Origin: GCA-2720865 sp047630275
GTDB taxonomy: Bacteria; Bdellovibrionota; Bacteriovoracia; Bacteriovoracales; Bacteriovoracaceae
Length of the DNA: 64,000 bases
Direction of reading: 5' to 3'
NCBI GenBank assembly: GCA_047630275.1
Contig: JBLHVN010000001.1
Span: 310,001 to 374,000, forward strand
Shown: positions 1 through 7,976 of the stretch, piece by piece
How the letters are laid out: each line of letters opens with the position of its first letter
Numbering within the stretch: position 1 is the first letter of the stretch
Translations under genes and position numbers: made by a program
The notes under the pieces: model-generated
What the model was told of the DNA's origin: nothing
The model's input: the letters and a program-made list of their open reading frames with translations, nothing else
Database searches by the model: none

Positions 1-248
1 TTTAGATTAGAAGCATTTTGCTCTAACCAGTCCATAATGTCCGAGGACTCAAACATTGGTTTTCCGTCAATATAGAGACAAGGAACAGTTTGTTTTCCCG
101 TGTCTGAGACAAGTTTATTTAAATGCTCTTTTACTGAAAAGATATCTCTGTACTCAACATCAATGTTTAATTTCTCAATTGTTCTTAAAACCATGACGCA
201 AAATGGGCATGATTCAAAATAATAGAGGGCAAGGTGTGGAGTGCTCAT
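1..248 (-). CDS. Glutaredoxin-like protein, partial (3' end outside window)
   Basis: Read on the minus strand from ATG at 248, the protein starts MSTPHLALYYFESCPFCVMV and runs off the window edge after about 82 residues. It has the glutaredoxin redox motif CPFC (residues 14-17) and the cis-Pro segment TVPCLYIDGK that follows in the thioredoxin fold. Known role of the family: glutathione-linked reduction of disulfides or handling of Fe-S clusters in the cytoplasm. The start codon overlaps the stop of the upstream H1-like gene as ATGA, so the two are translationally coupled. The last part of the fold cannot be judged because it is cut off. Confidence 0.85.
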   Translation of the reverse strand, partial: MSTPHLALYYFESCPFCVMVLRTIEKLNIDVEYRDIFSVKEHLNKLVSDTGKQTVPCLYIDGKPMFESSDIMDWLEQNASNL

Positions 249-1045
249 TGAGTTTTATTATCTTTCTTTTTATCAAGACCTTTTGCGTACAATTCATCTT
301 CATCAATAAAGTCACTTTGAGATTCATCATCTGGTTTATCAAAAGCTTCGTTATAGCCCCATCCAAATCCGTACTCACCTTCATTTTCATTATCAGCGTC
401 ATCATCAGGGTTGTACTCTTCATTCAACCTTGTTGTACCTTCATCACTATTCTTAGCAGGTTGAAAGGCCTTTACTTTTGGCTCTGTAGAGTCTTCAGCA
501 TCAAGAGCAACTTCAACTACTACTGGTAAGACCTCTTCTTCCTCTTCGTCTTCCTCTTCAAGAAGGGCAGGGGGAAGGATTGGCTTTTGGGCTTCTTTAT
601 ATCGGCGGATTGCCTCAGCTTTGGCTAATTCTTTTTGTTCCTCAGCGGTTAGCTTCTTTTCTTTTTTTACAGGTTTCTTTGGGGTTGCGGCCTTTTTCTT
701 AGTGGCTTTTTTGGCAACTTTCTTTTTAGCTACTTTTTTCTTAGTGGCTTTTTTAGCAACTTTCTTTTTAGCTACTTTTTTCTTAGTGGCTTTTTTGGCA
801 ACTTTCTTTTTAGCTACTTTTTTCTTAGTGGCTTTTTTGGCAACTTTCTTTTTAGCAACTTTCTTTTTAGCAACTTTCTTTTTAGCGGCCTTTTTCTTAG
901 TGGCTTTTTTGGCAACTTTCTTTTTAGCTACTTTTTTCTTAGTGGCCTTTTTAGCCACTTTCTTTTTAACAGCTTTTTTCTTAGTAGCTTTTTTCGCAAC
1001 TTTTTTCTTAGCGACCTTTTTTTTCGCTACTTTTTTCTTTGCCAT
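245..1045 (-). CDS. Lysine/alanine-rich histone H1-like protein with acidic tail
   Basis: A 266-residue protein in two parts. The N-terminal ~125 residues are almost only Lys, Ala, Val and Thr in repeats of the type KKATKKKVAKKKVA, like the DNA-compacting H1-like tails of AlgP/Hc1-type proteins. The C-terminal ~130 residues are strongly acidic (runs of Glu/Asp), with no recognised fold. The start ATG at 1045 is chosen because AGAGG lies 10 nt upstream and the protein then begins directly with MAKKK; a further ATG-like start 17 codons upstream lacks this. Probable role is nucleoid binding, with the acidic part possibly self-masking the basic arm; this is inference. Downstream gene is a glutaredoxin. 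Confidence 0.75.
   Translation of the reverse strand: MAKKKVAKKKVAKKKVAKKATKKKAVKKKVAKKATKKKVAKKKVAKKATKKKAAKKKVAKKKVAKKKVAKKATKKKVAKKKVAKKATKKKVAKKKVAKKATKKKVAKKKVAKKATKKKAATPKKPVKKEKKLTAEEQKELAKAEAIRRYKEAQKPILPPALLEEEDEEEEEVLPVVVEVALDAEDSTEPKVKAFQPAKNSDEGTTRLNEEYNPDDDADNENEGEYGFGWGYNEAFDKPDDESQSDFIDEDELYAKGLDKKKDNKTQ
699..1042 (-). repeat. 42-bp coding tandem repeats in the H1-like gene
   Basis: The motif agtggc recurs on the plus strand at 701, 743, 785, 827, 899 and 941, giving an exact 42-nt period with one 72-nt interval. Each unit encodes 14 residues (KKATKKKVAKKKVA). Such in-frame repeats can change copy number by slippage without breaking the frame. Confidence 0.85.
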
Positions 1046-1179
1046 GATTTTATAACCTCTTTTTACGATACTTAATATCTTGCTAATTCTTACCATTGTT
1101 CTTATGAAAGTTGATGATTCAGCGCCAAAATTTAGCTCTAGTATAGGTGATAGAAGGGAGTCATTTCAAGGAGGTAGTT

Positions 1180-3852
1180 TTAGAAAAAGAGCTTATCCCA
1201 AAGATCTAAGTCGCTCTTCTTAAGAGTATTCTTGATGACACCCGGCACGTCTTGAGGAGGATTAGTCAGGCTTTCTTCAATAAGCATCCATTGACCATTT
1301 TTAGCATATGCATCAACACCACCTATTAGGCGCTCTAAGGGTACGAATTTGGTGGAATAAGACGAGCGTCTAGCGCTTATTGAATCAGCACCGCCAGAGA
1401 GTGGCCCTCTTGCTGGGACAGTTCCATCGTCTTGTGCGCCTTGTCGAGGCCCTGGCATATAGGCGGTCATTAAGGAACTGCTCGGATAATCATATTGCCC
1501 TGAGAGAGGAGCTACATGATAAACACCAAAAGACGGGTCCTGACCATCAAGGTATTCAACAATAAGATCGACAATAGGAGTGATATCACAGGCTTTACTT
1601 GTTCCATTAAAGAAGTGATTAAAGTTTTGGGATAGAGATGCGTTCTTACATTGAGGGTCAAATGGATCAGTAATGGCCGGCAAGGTTCCTGGCTTGAAGA
1701 TAGAATCTGCCGCATCCTGGTAAGCCCCAGGCCCTCTTGAGGCCTGAGCTAGAATACTTTCACTTACTTCTTTTAGAGCAGCCACAAACTTTGCGACGGC
1801 CGGCTTAAAGCGGTCAATCGTCTCAGCGATAACTTCTTGGGTAGCTGTTGCATCTTGAAAAAGGGTTCCATCTCCATAGAGGGGAGCATAAAGCTTATAG
1901 CAAGGAGTTGGATTTGATTCAGGGGGAAAAGGATTTCCGCATTCAAGGTTTTGCCTCACAAAAGGAATGCTCTCATTTGGTGGAGCTCCACTTTCTGGAA
2001 CAACAGGTATGAGATAGTTTACGGCATCATACTTAGTTGGTCTCCTTACACGATTGATAGAGTCTTCAATGGAATCTTGAGTGATAGCTGCACCAGTAAC
2101 ACTGCCAGTAAAATTAGATTTAAAGAAATCAAACTGAACCTTTGAGTGAAGACCTAGAAGTTCAATTGGGTTTTGAGAACTAAGGATTGAGGTAACACTT
2201 TCAATAAAACTTAAGGGACCACTTGTTACTTGAGTATCCATTGTGGAGTCATCAAATTCATAGAGAAGATTAGGAATTGAGAAAAAGACATCTCCAGAAT
2301 CTGGAGTTCCTCCAATAGGATCTGAGTTACTTTGAATCCAGAAGTTATCTGTTAGAGGAATTGGATTTCCATTTTTGTATTTATCCGCCAGAGGCGCTGT
2401 TTGCATGGCAGCTGTAATCTTAGGAGCGCTTAAGTAAGCCGCGCTTCTGTTTACACTACTTTGAGTCCTTGCGGTGACAGATTTATTTTCAGTAATATTA
2501 AAAAGCTTAGGACCAATCCTTCCACCAAAAGGTTTAGCAGCGGCGTAGGCATTTAATTTAATTCCATCAAGGTCGGCAAAGGGATTAAAAAGTCCCACAA
2601 ACTTTGCTTCAGACTTAACAGCATAATAAGTCATGAGTTCTGGGTTCTTAACAAAGCCAAAAAGAAAGCCTGGAACCGGTAATCCCGTTTTAGAGCCACC
2701 ACAGTCAGCTTCCTGAGCGGTACTTCCATCATAGGTACCAGTGCTTGAGACAAAGGTAGTAAAAAAAGTGACAAGGTTTAAAGGATAGGCCTGAAGGTCT
2801 ATATAGTATTTTGTATTGGCGTTATAACCTTGTCCTTGAACAGGAGAATTAGGGATTAGATAATTGCTTAATGTTTTAGACCCTGAGTATTCAACCTTAT
2901 TAGGTTCTAGTTCTGTTAACTTAAATGAGATAGCAAAGTTTTCAAGCCCTGAACCATCAGCTTTCAGATCACCACCACCTAAGCTTCTAAAGGCGGACCA
3001 AAATGCCTTAATAGGTCTTTCATTTCCTGGAAAGCTTGAATCAATTGAAGAGATACTCTCGCCATCGCCGCAACTAAAGCAGATACCGTTAGTAACAGGG
3101 GGAACATTTATTTGAGCTTCAAGGTTTCTCATTCTTAAACCAAGCTCCATGCCCTTGACCCAAGCTCCTACTCTAGTCGAAGCAATCAATGGCATGTCTG
3201 AAAAACTTAGCCCCGGCTTGCCAGTGCCATAGGCCCAGAGAAGAGCAGCACCAAAGTTAGTCGCTGTTCTTCTAGAGCAATCTTTTGCTTTAGTATCAAC
3301 AAGAGAAGTTAAAACACTTTCATGATGGGAAGAAATTGAAGGAAGGCCTACAGTATTAAATCTAGGAAGACCCGGTAGCCTTACTAAGTCGCAAATATTA
3401 TGGGTACTCCCAAAGTGAATACAAATACTAGGTAAGTTAAACCTTTCATATTCATCTGGATAATTTGCAGGGTCAAAGGGCTTGCCTCTGAATTGCATAT
3501 TATTAGAACTTCCATTGTTAGGAGTTATGCCAGTATCTTTAACTGTGCTTAAGGCCATTTGTCCTAAGACATAAGACTTGAACATCCATTCTTTATAATT
3601 ATTCCTCATCTCCCAATTAAGATAAGCAATATTTGTCATTTGCCTCGCTTGAACAGCGGCACCGGCCCAAGCGGCGGCGTCAGTGGCATTTTGTAAGTTG
3701 ATCTTAGCCTTAACAAAGAGGCCTACGTTTATGATAAATGCCAGAAGGGTCACAATGATTGTCATTGATATGCCGAGGAAGACGGAGAGCTGCCCCTTTT
3801 GCTTATTCAATCTAAATTTTGTTGGTTTTTTGGACCCACAATTTGGATTCAT
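1180..3852 (-). CDS. TadG/TadE-like membrane-anchored envelope protein
   Basis: A protein of about 890 residues. Near the N terminus, after a short basic segment (KFRLNKQKGQLSVFLG), there is one transmembrane helix (about residues 27-47, IIVTLLAFIINVGLFVKAK) followed by NLQNATDAAAWAGAA. This is the hallmark of the TadE/TadG-like family of Flp pilus-associated pseudopilin-like proteins. The rest is a long extracytoplasmic domain with few recognisable motifs. ATG at 3852 is preferred over a TTG 63 nt upstream because AAGGGA sits 5 nt before it. No other tad genes are nearby, so a full Tad pilus cannot be inferred; it may be a surface or cell-envelope protein with the same anchor. Confidence 0.6.
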   Translation of the reverse strand: MNPNCGSKKPTKFRLNKQKGQLSVFLGISMTIIVTLLAFIINVGLFVKAKINLQNATDAAAWAGAAVQARQMTNIAYLNWEMRNNYKEWMFKSYVLGQMALSTVKDTGITPNNGSSNNMQFRGKPFDPANYPDEYERFNLPSICIHFGSTHNICDLVRLPGLPRFNTVGLPSISSHHESVLTSLVDTKAKDCSRRTATNFGAALLWAYGTGKPGLSFSDMPLIASTRVGAWVKGMELGLRMRNLEAQINVPPVTNGICFSCGDGESISSIDSSFPGNERPIKAFWSAFRSLGGGDLKADGSGLENFAISFKLTELEPNKVEYSGSKTLSNYLIPNSPVQGQGYNANTKYYIDLQAYPLNLVTFFTTFVSSTGTYDGSTAQEADCGGSKTGLPVPGFLFGFVKNPELMTYYAVKSEAKFVGLFNPFADLDGIKLNAYAAAKPFGGRIGPKLFNITENKSVTARTQSSVNRSAAYLSAPKITAAMQTAPLADKYKNGNPIPLTDNFWIQSNSDPIGGTPDSGDVFFSIPNLLYEFDDSTMDTQVTSGPLSFIESVTSILSSQNPIELLGLHSKVQFDFFKSNFTGSVTGAAITQDSIEDSINRVRRPTKYDAVNYLIPVVPESGAPPNESIPFVRQNLECGNPFPPESNPTPCYKLYAPLYGDGTLFQDATATQEVIAETIDRFKPAVAKFVAALKEVSESILAQASRGPGAYQDAADSIFKPGTLPAITDPFDPQCKNASLSQNFNHFFNGTSKACDITPIVDLIVEYLDGQDPSFGVYHVAPLSGQYDYPSSSLMTAYMPGPRQGAQDDGTVPARGPLSGGADSISARRSSYSTKFVPLERLIGGVDAYAKNGQWMLIEESLTNPPQDVPGVIKNTLKKSDLDLWDKLFF

Positions 3853-3957
3853 TTCATCCCTTAAATGGCACTTGATAGTGCCTAAATGGTACTGGTGTCC
3901 CCCTGTGATCGTCAAAGGATCATGACAAATAATTGATATTATTAGTCAATCTATTGC

Positions 3958-3969
3958 TGCCACGTGGCA
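3958..3969. promoter_or_regulatory. Perfect 12-bp palindrome, possible operator
   Basis: TGCCACGTGGCA is a perfect palindrome lying just upstream of the TATATT box of the candidate small RNA, in the place where a repressor or activator dimer would bind. The regulator is unknown. Confidence 0.4.
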
Positions 3970-3971
3970 TC

Positions 3972-4134
3972 TATATTGAAGTATAGAAGGTGTCCATGAG
4001 CAGCCGAAGCATGGAAGCTGTTGTACGTGTGTTGATCGGCGGTCCTATCGCGAATTTATGTCTATGCACGAAAGTGTGTCCACAAGAATTTTGCCTTCCT
4101 TCGGGCCATGGAGATGGCCCGAAGGTCTTTATTT
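3972..4134 (+). ncRNA. Candidate small RNA ending at a strong terminator
   Basis: The 270-bp gap between the divergent TadG-like gene and the next gene holds a TATATT box (3972-3977), then about 120 nt with several short inverted repeats, and then a textbook intrinsic terminator. No ORF explains the terminator: the gene to the left is on the other strand. An RNA of roughly 150 nt starting near 3984 is the simplest reading. It does not match the 4.5S, 6S or tmRNA patterns that I know. Family unknown. Confidence 0.4.
4098..4134 (+). terminator. Strong intrinsic terminator (12-bp stem)
   Basis: CCTTCGGGCCAT (4098-4109) pairs perfectly with ATGGCCCGAAGG (4114-4125) across a 4-nt loop, followed by TCTTTATTT. 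It is the strongest terminator hairpin in the window. Confidence 0.85.
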
Positions 4135-4160
4135 ACCCTCTCAAATTGAACGCTAAATTT

Positions 4161-4169
4161 TGCTAGACT
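4161..4169 (+). promoter_or_regulatory. Extended -10 promoter element
   Basis: TGCTAGACT is an extended -10 (TG, one base, TAGACT). The same -10 hexamer is used by the tRNA-Pro promoter in this window. It predicts a very short leader (about 9 nt) for the gene starting at 4185. Confidence 0.5.
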
Positions 4170-4184
4170 AAGGTAGAGGTAATC

Positions 4185-4628
4185 GTGAATCTGAGCCCAT
4201 TAGAAAAAAGAACATTTAAAATTAAAAGGCCTACTTTGAGCTTTTATTGTGCTCTTTGTAGAACCCCAAGGGCCCTTTCAACTTCATTTCGGATGACCTT
4301 TAAAAACTACCTTCAGATCATACTCTTAACTATGATGACCACGGCCATTTGCTATCCTCTTATGAGCTTTAGAGGCGTGTTCAGTTTCTTTGTTTTCTTA
4401 GCTGGATTCGAGTGGGTGAGAAGGGCCAATTACCGTAAAGAGATCCCATGTCCTCACTGTGGGTTTGACGCAAGCTGGTATAAAAAAGATGTTAAAGTAG
4501 CTAGGCGCCTAGTGGCGGCTTATTGGTCAGAGAAGAACTCCAAAGGTGAGGCCGAGCCTGAGATCAATCCGGCTAATAGCGCTCCGGAAGATCCATATGA
4601 AGAAGCTAATTTTGACCACCGCTTTTAA
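4185..4628 (+). CDS. Small membrane protein with two CxxC pairs
   Basis: A 147-residue protein of no recognised family. CALC (residues 22-25) lies before, and CPHC (about residues 90-93) after, a hydrophobic segment that could make one or two membrane helices (about residues 42-75). The two cysteine pairs could together form a zinc ribbon folded on the cytoplasmic side; this is inference. The C-terminal ~40 residues are polar and acidic. The GTG start at 4185 is supported by AGAGG 5 nt upstream, and no ATG fits. Confidence 0.6.
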   Translation: MNLSPLEKRTFKIKRPTLSFYCALCRTPRALSTSFRMTFKNYLQIILLTMMTTAICYPLMSFRGVFSFFVFLAGFEWVRRANYRKEIPCPHCGFDASWYKKDVKVARRLVAAYWSEKNSKGEAEPEINPANSAPEDPYEEANFDHRF

Positions 4629-4720
4629 GCGAGAAACCCTTCCTTATTAATTCTATCTTATTTCAGAGACTTATCGGACCACCGCTCCAAACCCTTATGA
4701 ATAGGTCTTTTCAGCAATTT

Positions 4721-4729
4721 TGCTAAAAT
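4721..4729 (+). promoter_or_regulatory. Extended -10 promoter of ssb
   Basis: TGCTAAAAT is an extended -10 with five of six consensus bases. It puts transcription start near 4736, giving a leader of about 75 nt. Confidence 0.6.
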
Positions 4730-4737
4730 TCTACTTC

Positions 4738-4790
4738 TAAAAGAGTTCCCGAAAGAATAAAGTTATTCTTTATAAAAATAGACTCTTTTA
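4738..4790 (+). promoter_or_regulatory. Nested hairpin in the ssb leader
   Basis: TAAAAGAGT (4738-4746) pairs perfectly with ACTCTTTTA (4782-4790), and inside it AAAGAATAA (4752-4760) pairs with TTATTCTTT (4763-4771). The predicted transcript starts right at the foot of the outer stem. The fold ends about 20 nt before the GGAGG ribosome binding site. It may protect the 5' end or take part in autoregulation. Confidence 0.55.
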
Positions 4791-4810
4791 ATCAATCATC
4801 GGAGGCATTA

Positions 4811-5269
4811 ATGAGCGTCAACAAGGTTATTTTGATCGGTCGCCTAGGACAAGATCCCGAACTAAAGTACACACCATCAGGGACGGCCGTAGCTAATTTT
4901 TCACTCGCAACTTCAGAATCGTGGAACGACAAATCAGGTCAGAAGCAAGACAGAACAGAGTGGCATCGTATTGTAGTTTGGGGAAAGCTTGCTGAGCTTT
5001 GTAATCAGTACCTTGCAAAAGGAAGACAAGCATTTGTAGAAGGTGCACTTCAAACACGTTCATGGGAAGGTAAAGACGGACAAAAACGTTATACTACCGA
5101 AATCAACGCAAGATCAGTTCAATTCCTAGGTGGAAATGCAACTGCTGGCGGACCAAGAACAGAAAAAGATCCACAGTCTCAAGCGCAGCCAGAAAGTGCA
5201 GGGATGATGAATCAAGAATACAACATCAACACTGATGCAAACTTCACTGCTGATGACATACCGTTTTAA
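4811..5269 (+). CDS. ssb: Single-stranded DNA-binding protein
   Basis: A 152-residue SSB. The N-terminal OB fold (about residues 1-108) has the family signature MSVNKVILIGRLGQDPEL, followed by TEWHRIVVWGKLAE and QFLGG. A flexible Gln/Pro-rich linker then leads to the acidic tail ending DDIPF, which recruits repair and replication partners in all bacterial SSBs. Length and tail are normal, so the protein should be fully functional as a homotetramer protecting ssDNA in replication and repair. Perfect GGAGG lies 7 nt before ATG. Transcribed alone from its own promoter with a structured leader. Confidence 0.97.
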   Translation: MSVNKVILIGRLGQDPELKYTPSGTAVANFSLATSESWNDKSGQKQDRTEWHRIVVWGKLAELCNQYLAKGRQAFVEGALQTRSWEGKDGQKRYTTEINARSVQFLGGNATAGGPRTEKDPQSQAQPESAGMMNQEYNINTDANFTADDIPF

Positions 5270-5297
5270 TAAATAATTAAAATATATTGTATGCAAG

Positions 5298-5329
5298 CGC
5301 CCTCTAAATACGAGGGCGTTTTTATTTCC
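5298..5329 (+). terminator. Intrinsic terminator of ssb
   Basis: CGCCCTC (5298-5304) pairs with GAGGGCG (5312-5318), followed by TTTTTATTT. It lies 29 nt after the ssb stop. Confidence 0.85.
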
Positions 5330-5517
5330 AGGATGGAATGTATGTCCGCGAAGGCAGGAGCCGAGAGCGGGCGATTTCCAGGATGGAATGTATGTCCGCG
5401 AAGGCAGGAGCCGAGAGCGGGCGATTTCCAGGATGGAATGTATGTCCGCGAAGGCAAAGCGAGAGCGGGCGATTTCCAGGATGGAATGTATGTCCGCGAA
5501 GGCAAAGCGAGAGCGGA
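5324..5517. repeat. Four tandem ~50-bp GC-rich repeats
   Basis: Units begin with ATTTCCAGGATGGAATG at 5324, 5374, 5424 and 5472, so the period is 50, 50 and 48 bp. The first two copies carry GGCAGGAGCCGAGAGCGG and the last two the shorter GGCAAAGCGAGAGCGG. All copies share TATGTCCGCGAAGGC, and TCCGC can pair with GCGGA/GCGGG at the unit end. The base composition is much richer in G and C than the surroundings. The open frames through it are repeats of the same peptide in several frames and are not genes. Confidence 0.85.
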
Positions 5518-5637
5518 TGTTGTCCTAAAAGAGGCAACCCTTTTACTCGGGTACTGTCTAAAACTTATTCCAAAAATTAACCTAAAAGCTCAAATTACCG
5601 ATAAGTCATATGTCTAATAATGGACTCAAGGTAGTTA

Positions 5638-6819
5638 ATGGAAAAAGAACAATTATCTAGAGACAGCTTTTTCTCCGTCGGGTTTGATCTGATCACTCTT
5701 GAAGAGAACCTAACTTATGATCTCTACATCAATTCAAGCACAAGAGAGAACCGTGAAAAGTTTGTGCGCATCTTTCCGAAAGACGGTCGTCTTCAAAAAG
5801 AAGACGTTGAAACCTTTAGAAGTAAGTATCATCAGCTCTACGTTTTAGAATCTCAACGAGCAGAGTACTTACAAAGCTTAGTTAAAAATGTGAACTTTTC
5901 TGATATCCAAAAAACAGAAGTCATCAAAGATTCTGCCATTGGCTACCTTCATAAAATATTTGATCCTACAAAAGAATTCACAACAGATATCCTAGGGGAA
6001 ACCCTTGTTGGTTGCCGCGACTCAGTTGAGTATATGATTGATGTTCTTGAAGACTATGCCATTAACGAAGTTCAGGATTTAATCGGCGATCTAAGCTTTC
6101 ACGATTTTTATACCTATGATCATTCAATAAATGTTTCTATGTATTGCATCTCTTTGTTTAAGGCGATTAAGCCAGGAGCAAAAAGAGAAGAATTAGTTTT
6201 GGCCGGTCTTGGAGGTCTCCTTCATGACCTCGGTAAGATAAAGATTCCAACAACTATTATAAACAATCCTGGAAAATTATCAGACGAAGATTTTGCTATG
6301 ATTAAAAAGCACCCTGGTTTTGGAGGAGAGCTTCTCGATGAGAAGGCCCATTGCTGTGAAGGGGTTGATTTTGAAGTCATTAGACGAGTTATCATGGAGC
6401 ACCATGAAAACTACAATGGAACTGGTTATCCACTTAAAATGGAAGGAAAGGATATCCATGTCTTGGCGCGAGTTTGTGCTATTGCAGACTTCTTTGATGC
6501 TATTACAACCAAGCGCTCTTACCACGAAGTCCTCTCTACTGAGGATGCTTTGGCCGTTATGTCTAAGTCAGTGGGAAGAAAGATTGATCCAAAGATCTTT
6601 GAAATCTTTTGCGAGAATGTAAATCAACTAGGACTTCAAGGTAAACTAAGAGTTGAGTTGCCTGATAGCTTTGATCCTTGTCAGCCTCAAAATGTTTTGC
6701 CACTTGTGGCTCCTAGTATTAAGAAGCAGGCAGAAGATATCTTTAAAGATGAAGGTAAAGCAGAATTTGGAAAAGTTAAGGGAGACTCTCTCTTTGGAAA
6801 CAAGAAAAAAGCCGGTTAG
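5638..6819 (+). CDS. HD-GYP domain protein, probable c-di-GMP phosphodiesterase
   Basis: A 393-residue cytoplasmic protein. The N-terminal ~150 residues are uncharacterised. The HD-GYP domain (about 150-330) has the metal-binding HDLGK (H196, D197), IMEHHENYNGTGYP (HH at 255-256 and the GYP loop) and the helix DFFDAITTKRSY. These are the residues known to bind two or three metals and to cleave cyclic di-GMP. AAGG lies 6 nt before ATG. Its 3' end overlaps by 4 bp the convergent PLP enzyme gene. A second HD-GYP protein lies at 54 kb. There is no receiver domain, so its input is unknown. Confidence 0.88.
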   Translation: MEKEQLSRDSFFSVGFDLITLEENLTYDLYINSSTRENREKFVRIFPKDGRLQKEDVETFRSKYHQLYVLESQRAEYLQSLVKNVNFSDIQKTEVIKDSAIGYLHKIFDPTKEFTTDILGETLVGCRDSVEYMIDVLEDYAINEVQDLIGDLSFHDFYTYDHSINVSMYCISLFKAIKPGAKREELVLAGLGGLLHDLGKIKIPTTIINNPGKLSDEDFAMIKKHPGFGGELLDEKAHCCEGVDFEVIRRVIMEHHENYNGTGYPLKMEGKDIHVLARVCAIADFFDAITTKRSYHEVLSTEDALAVMSKSVGRKIDPKIFEIFCENVNQLGLQGKLRVELPDSFDPCQPQNVLPLVAPSIKKQAEDIFKDEGKAEFGKVKGDSLFGNKKKAG

Positions 6820-7961
6820 ATATTTAAAGCATCGATCAGTTTATCAACTTGATCTTCAGTATTAAAGATATGAAAAGCTAAACGAACATTACCCTGACGA
6901 ACACTAACATCAACATTGTTATATTTAAGTTCTCTTTCTAGCTCGATAGGATCGATTCCTTTTGTCTTAAGGCAAACGATATTTCCCATATTGCTCTTTG
7001 GAGTGATCAATTCGTACTTATCTTCTGGAAAATTAGCTAAAAAGTAATCACGAATACTTCTGTTGTGCTCCCTAACGACAGGAAGAGTAATTTCGTTGAG
7101 AAAGTCTAAGCTCGCTTCGAGACAGGCCATAGTTAAAGGATTGGCCGTTTGTCCACGGTCATACTTTCTTGCTCCTGGGAGAGTCTCTGTTGTGTAGTCT
7201 AGTAGAGAATAGACAACCTTAGAATTTGTGCTGACAACCCAGTTACCTGTTGAAGCATGAATAAGATCGATGGCCTTATCAGAAAAATAACCAAAGGCAT
7301 GACCGTAAGGACCAAGCATCCACTTATAAGAAGAGCAGGCTAAGACGTCTATGTATTCAAATTCTTCTTTTGTAATTTCCATTCCGCCAAGGGCCTGAGT
7401 CGCATCAAGAACAAAGAGGATGCCTTTTTCTTTGAGGACCTTTCCAATAGCGATGATGTCCATCTTCTTACCAGTATCAAAGGTAATATAGGACATATCA
7501 AAGATCTTTGTTCCTTCAGGGAGGTTAGCGCGAAGCCACTCTGCTGTAGGAACAACTTCATCGCCTAAGCTTAGAAGCCTAAAGTCGATGCCTTTTCTCT
7601 CGGCGCAAACCATCCAAGGAAGAACATTTGAAGGATAGTCTTTATCGATGGCGCAAACGATATCACCTTTTTCAAAGTCATAGCCATTAGCGATGGTATT
7701 GATGATATCTCCTGTTGAAGTTGAGTGCATGATATTGTCGGCACTAACATCTAGGAGTCTGGCGATTTCTTTTCTAATTCTTTCAGGGATCCCCATCCAG
7801 GTGTCATAAGAATAAAAACTTGGATCGAGCTCTTTTTGAGTCGCTGCCATGATCTTTTGTTTTGCTGAGTAGGGACTTGGACCGAAATAGGCAGTGTTGA
7901 AATAAACAGTGCCTAGGTGCATGTATTCTTTTTTGATGAGCTCGACGAGTTCAGACTTCAT
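6816..7961 (-). CDS. Class V aminotransferase-fold PLP enzyme (cysteine desulfurase-like)
   Basis: A 381-residue protein of fold-type I. LFVLDATQALGGM contains the Asp (D186) and Gln that hold the PLP ring, and SSYKWMLGPYG holds the Schiff-base lysine (K213). STSTGDIINTIANGY near residue 80 is the cofactor phosphate region. It resembles the CsdA/SufS/kynureninase-like class, but I see no Cys in the loop position typical of the catalytic cysteine of cysteine desulfurases, so the substrate stays open. It lies 15 bp downstream of secG, likely at the end of the gap operon or transcribed with it. Confidence 0.8.
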   Translation of the reverse strand: MKSELVELIKKEYMHLGTVYFNTAYFGPSPYSAKQKIMAATQKELDPSFYSYDTWMGIPERIRKEIARLLDVSADNIMHSTSTGDIINTIANGYDFEKGDIVCAIDKDYPSNVLPWMVCAERKGIDFRLLSLGDEVVPTAEWLRANLPEGTKIFDMSYITFDTGKKMDIIAIGKVLKEKGILFVLDATQALGGMEITKEEFEYIDVLACSSYKWMLGPYGHAFGYFSDKAIDLIHASTGNWVVSTNSKVVYSLLDYTTETLPGARKYDRGQTANPLTMACLEASLDFLNEITLPVVREHNRSIRDYFLANFPEDKYELITPKSNMGNIVCLKTKGIDPIELERELKYNNVDVSVRQGNVRLAFHIFNTEDQVDKLIDALNI

Positions 7962-7976
7962 AAACCCGCCGACAAC

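Noticed and set aside
621..1055. Long plus-strand frame rich in Phe/Leu/Ala opposite the H1-like gene
   Set aside because: It is the mirror of the Lys/Ala repeats; no ribosome site, and the minus-strand frame has a proper start, stop coupling and protein-like tail.
1160..1180. 16S rRNA 3' end fragment (ACCTCCTT on the minus strand)
   Set aside because: Only the 8-base anti-Shine-Dalgarno word matches; the flanks do not resemble 16S rRNA.
1180..3852. Part of a Tad/Flp pilus locus
   Set aside because: Only the TadG-like anchor is recognisable; no tadA, tadB, rcpA or prepilin gene is adjacent.
5324..5517. CRISPR array
   Set aside because: Units are contiguous tandem copies with no unique spacers, and no cas gene is near.
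5266..5617. Overlapping frames on both strands through the 50-bp repeats
   Set aside because: The same peptide appears in several frames because the unit length is not a multiple of three; no start signals.
5520..5637. c-di-GMP riboswitch before the HD-GYP gene
   Set aside because: GGCAAC and CAAAGC-like words occur near here, but the ordered GEMM core and tetraloop-receptor arrangement are not present.
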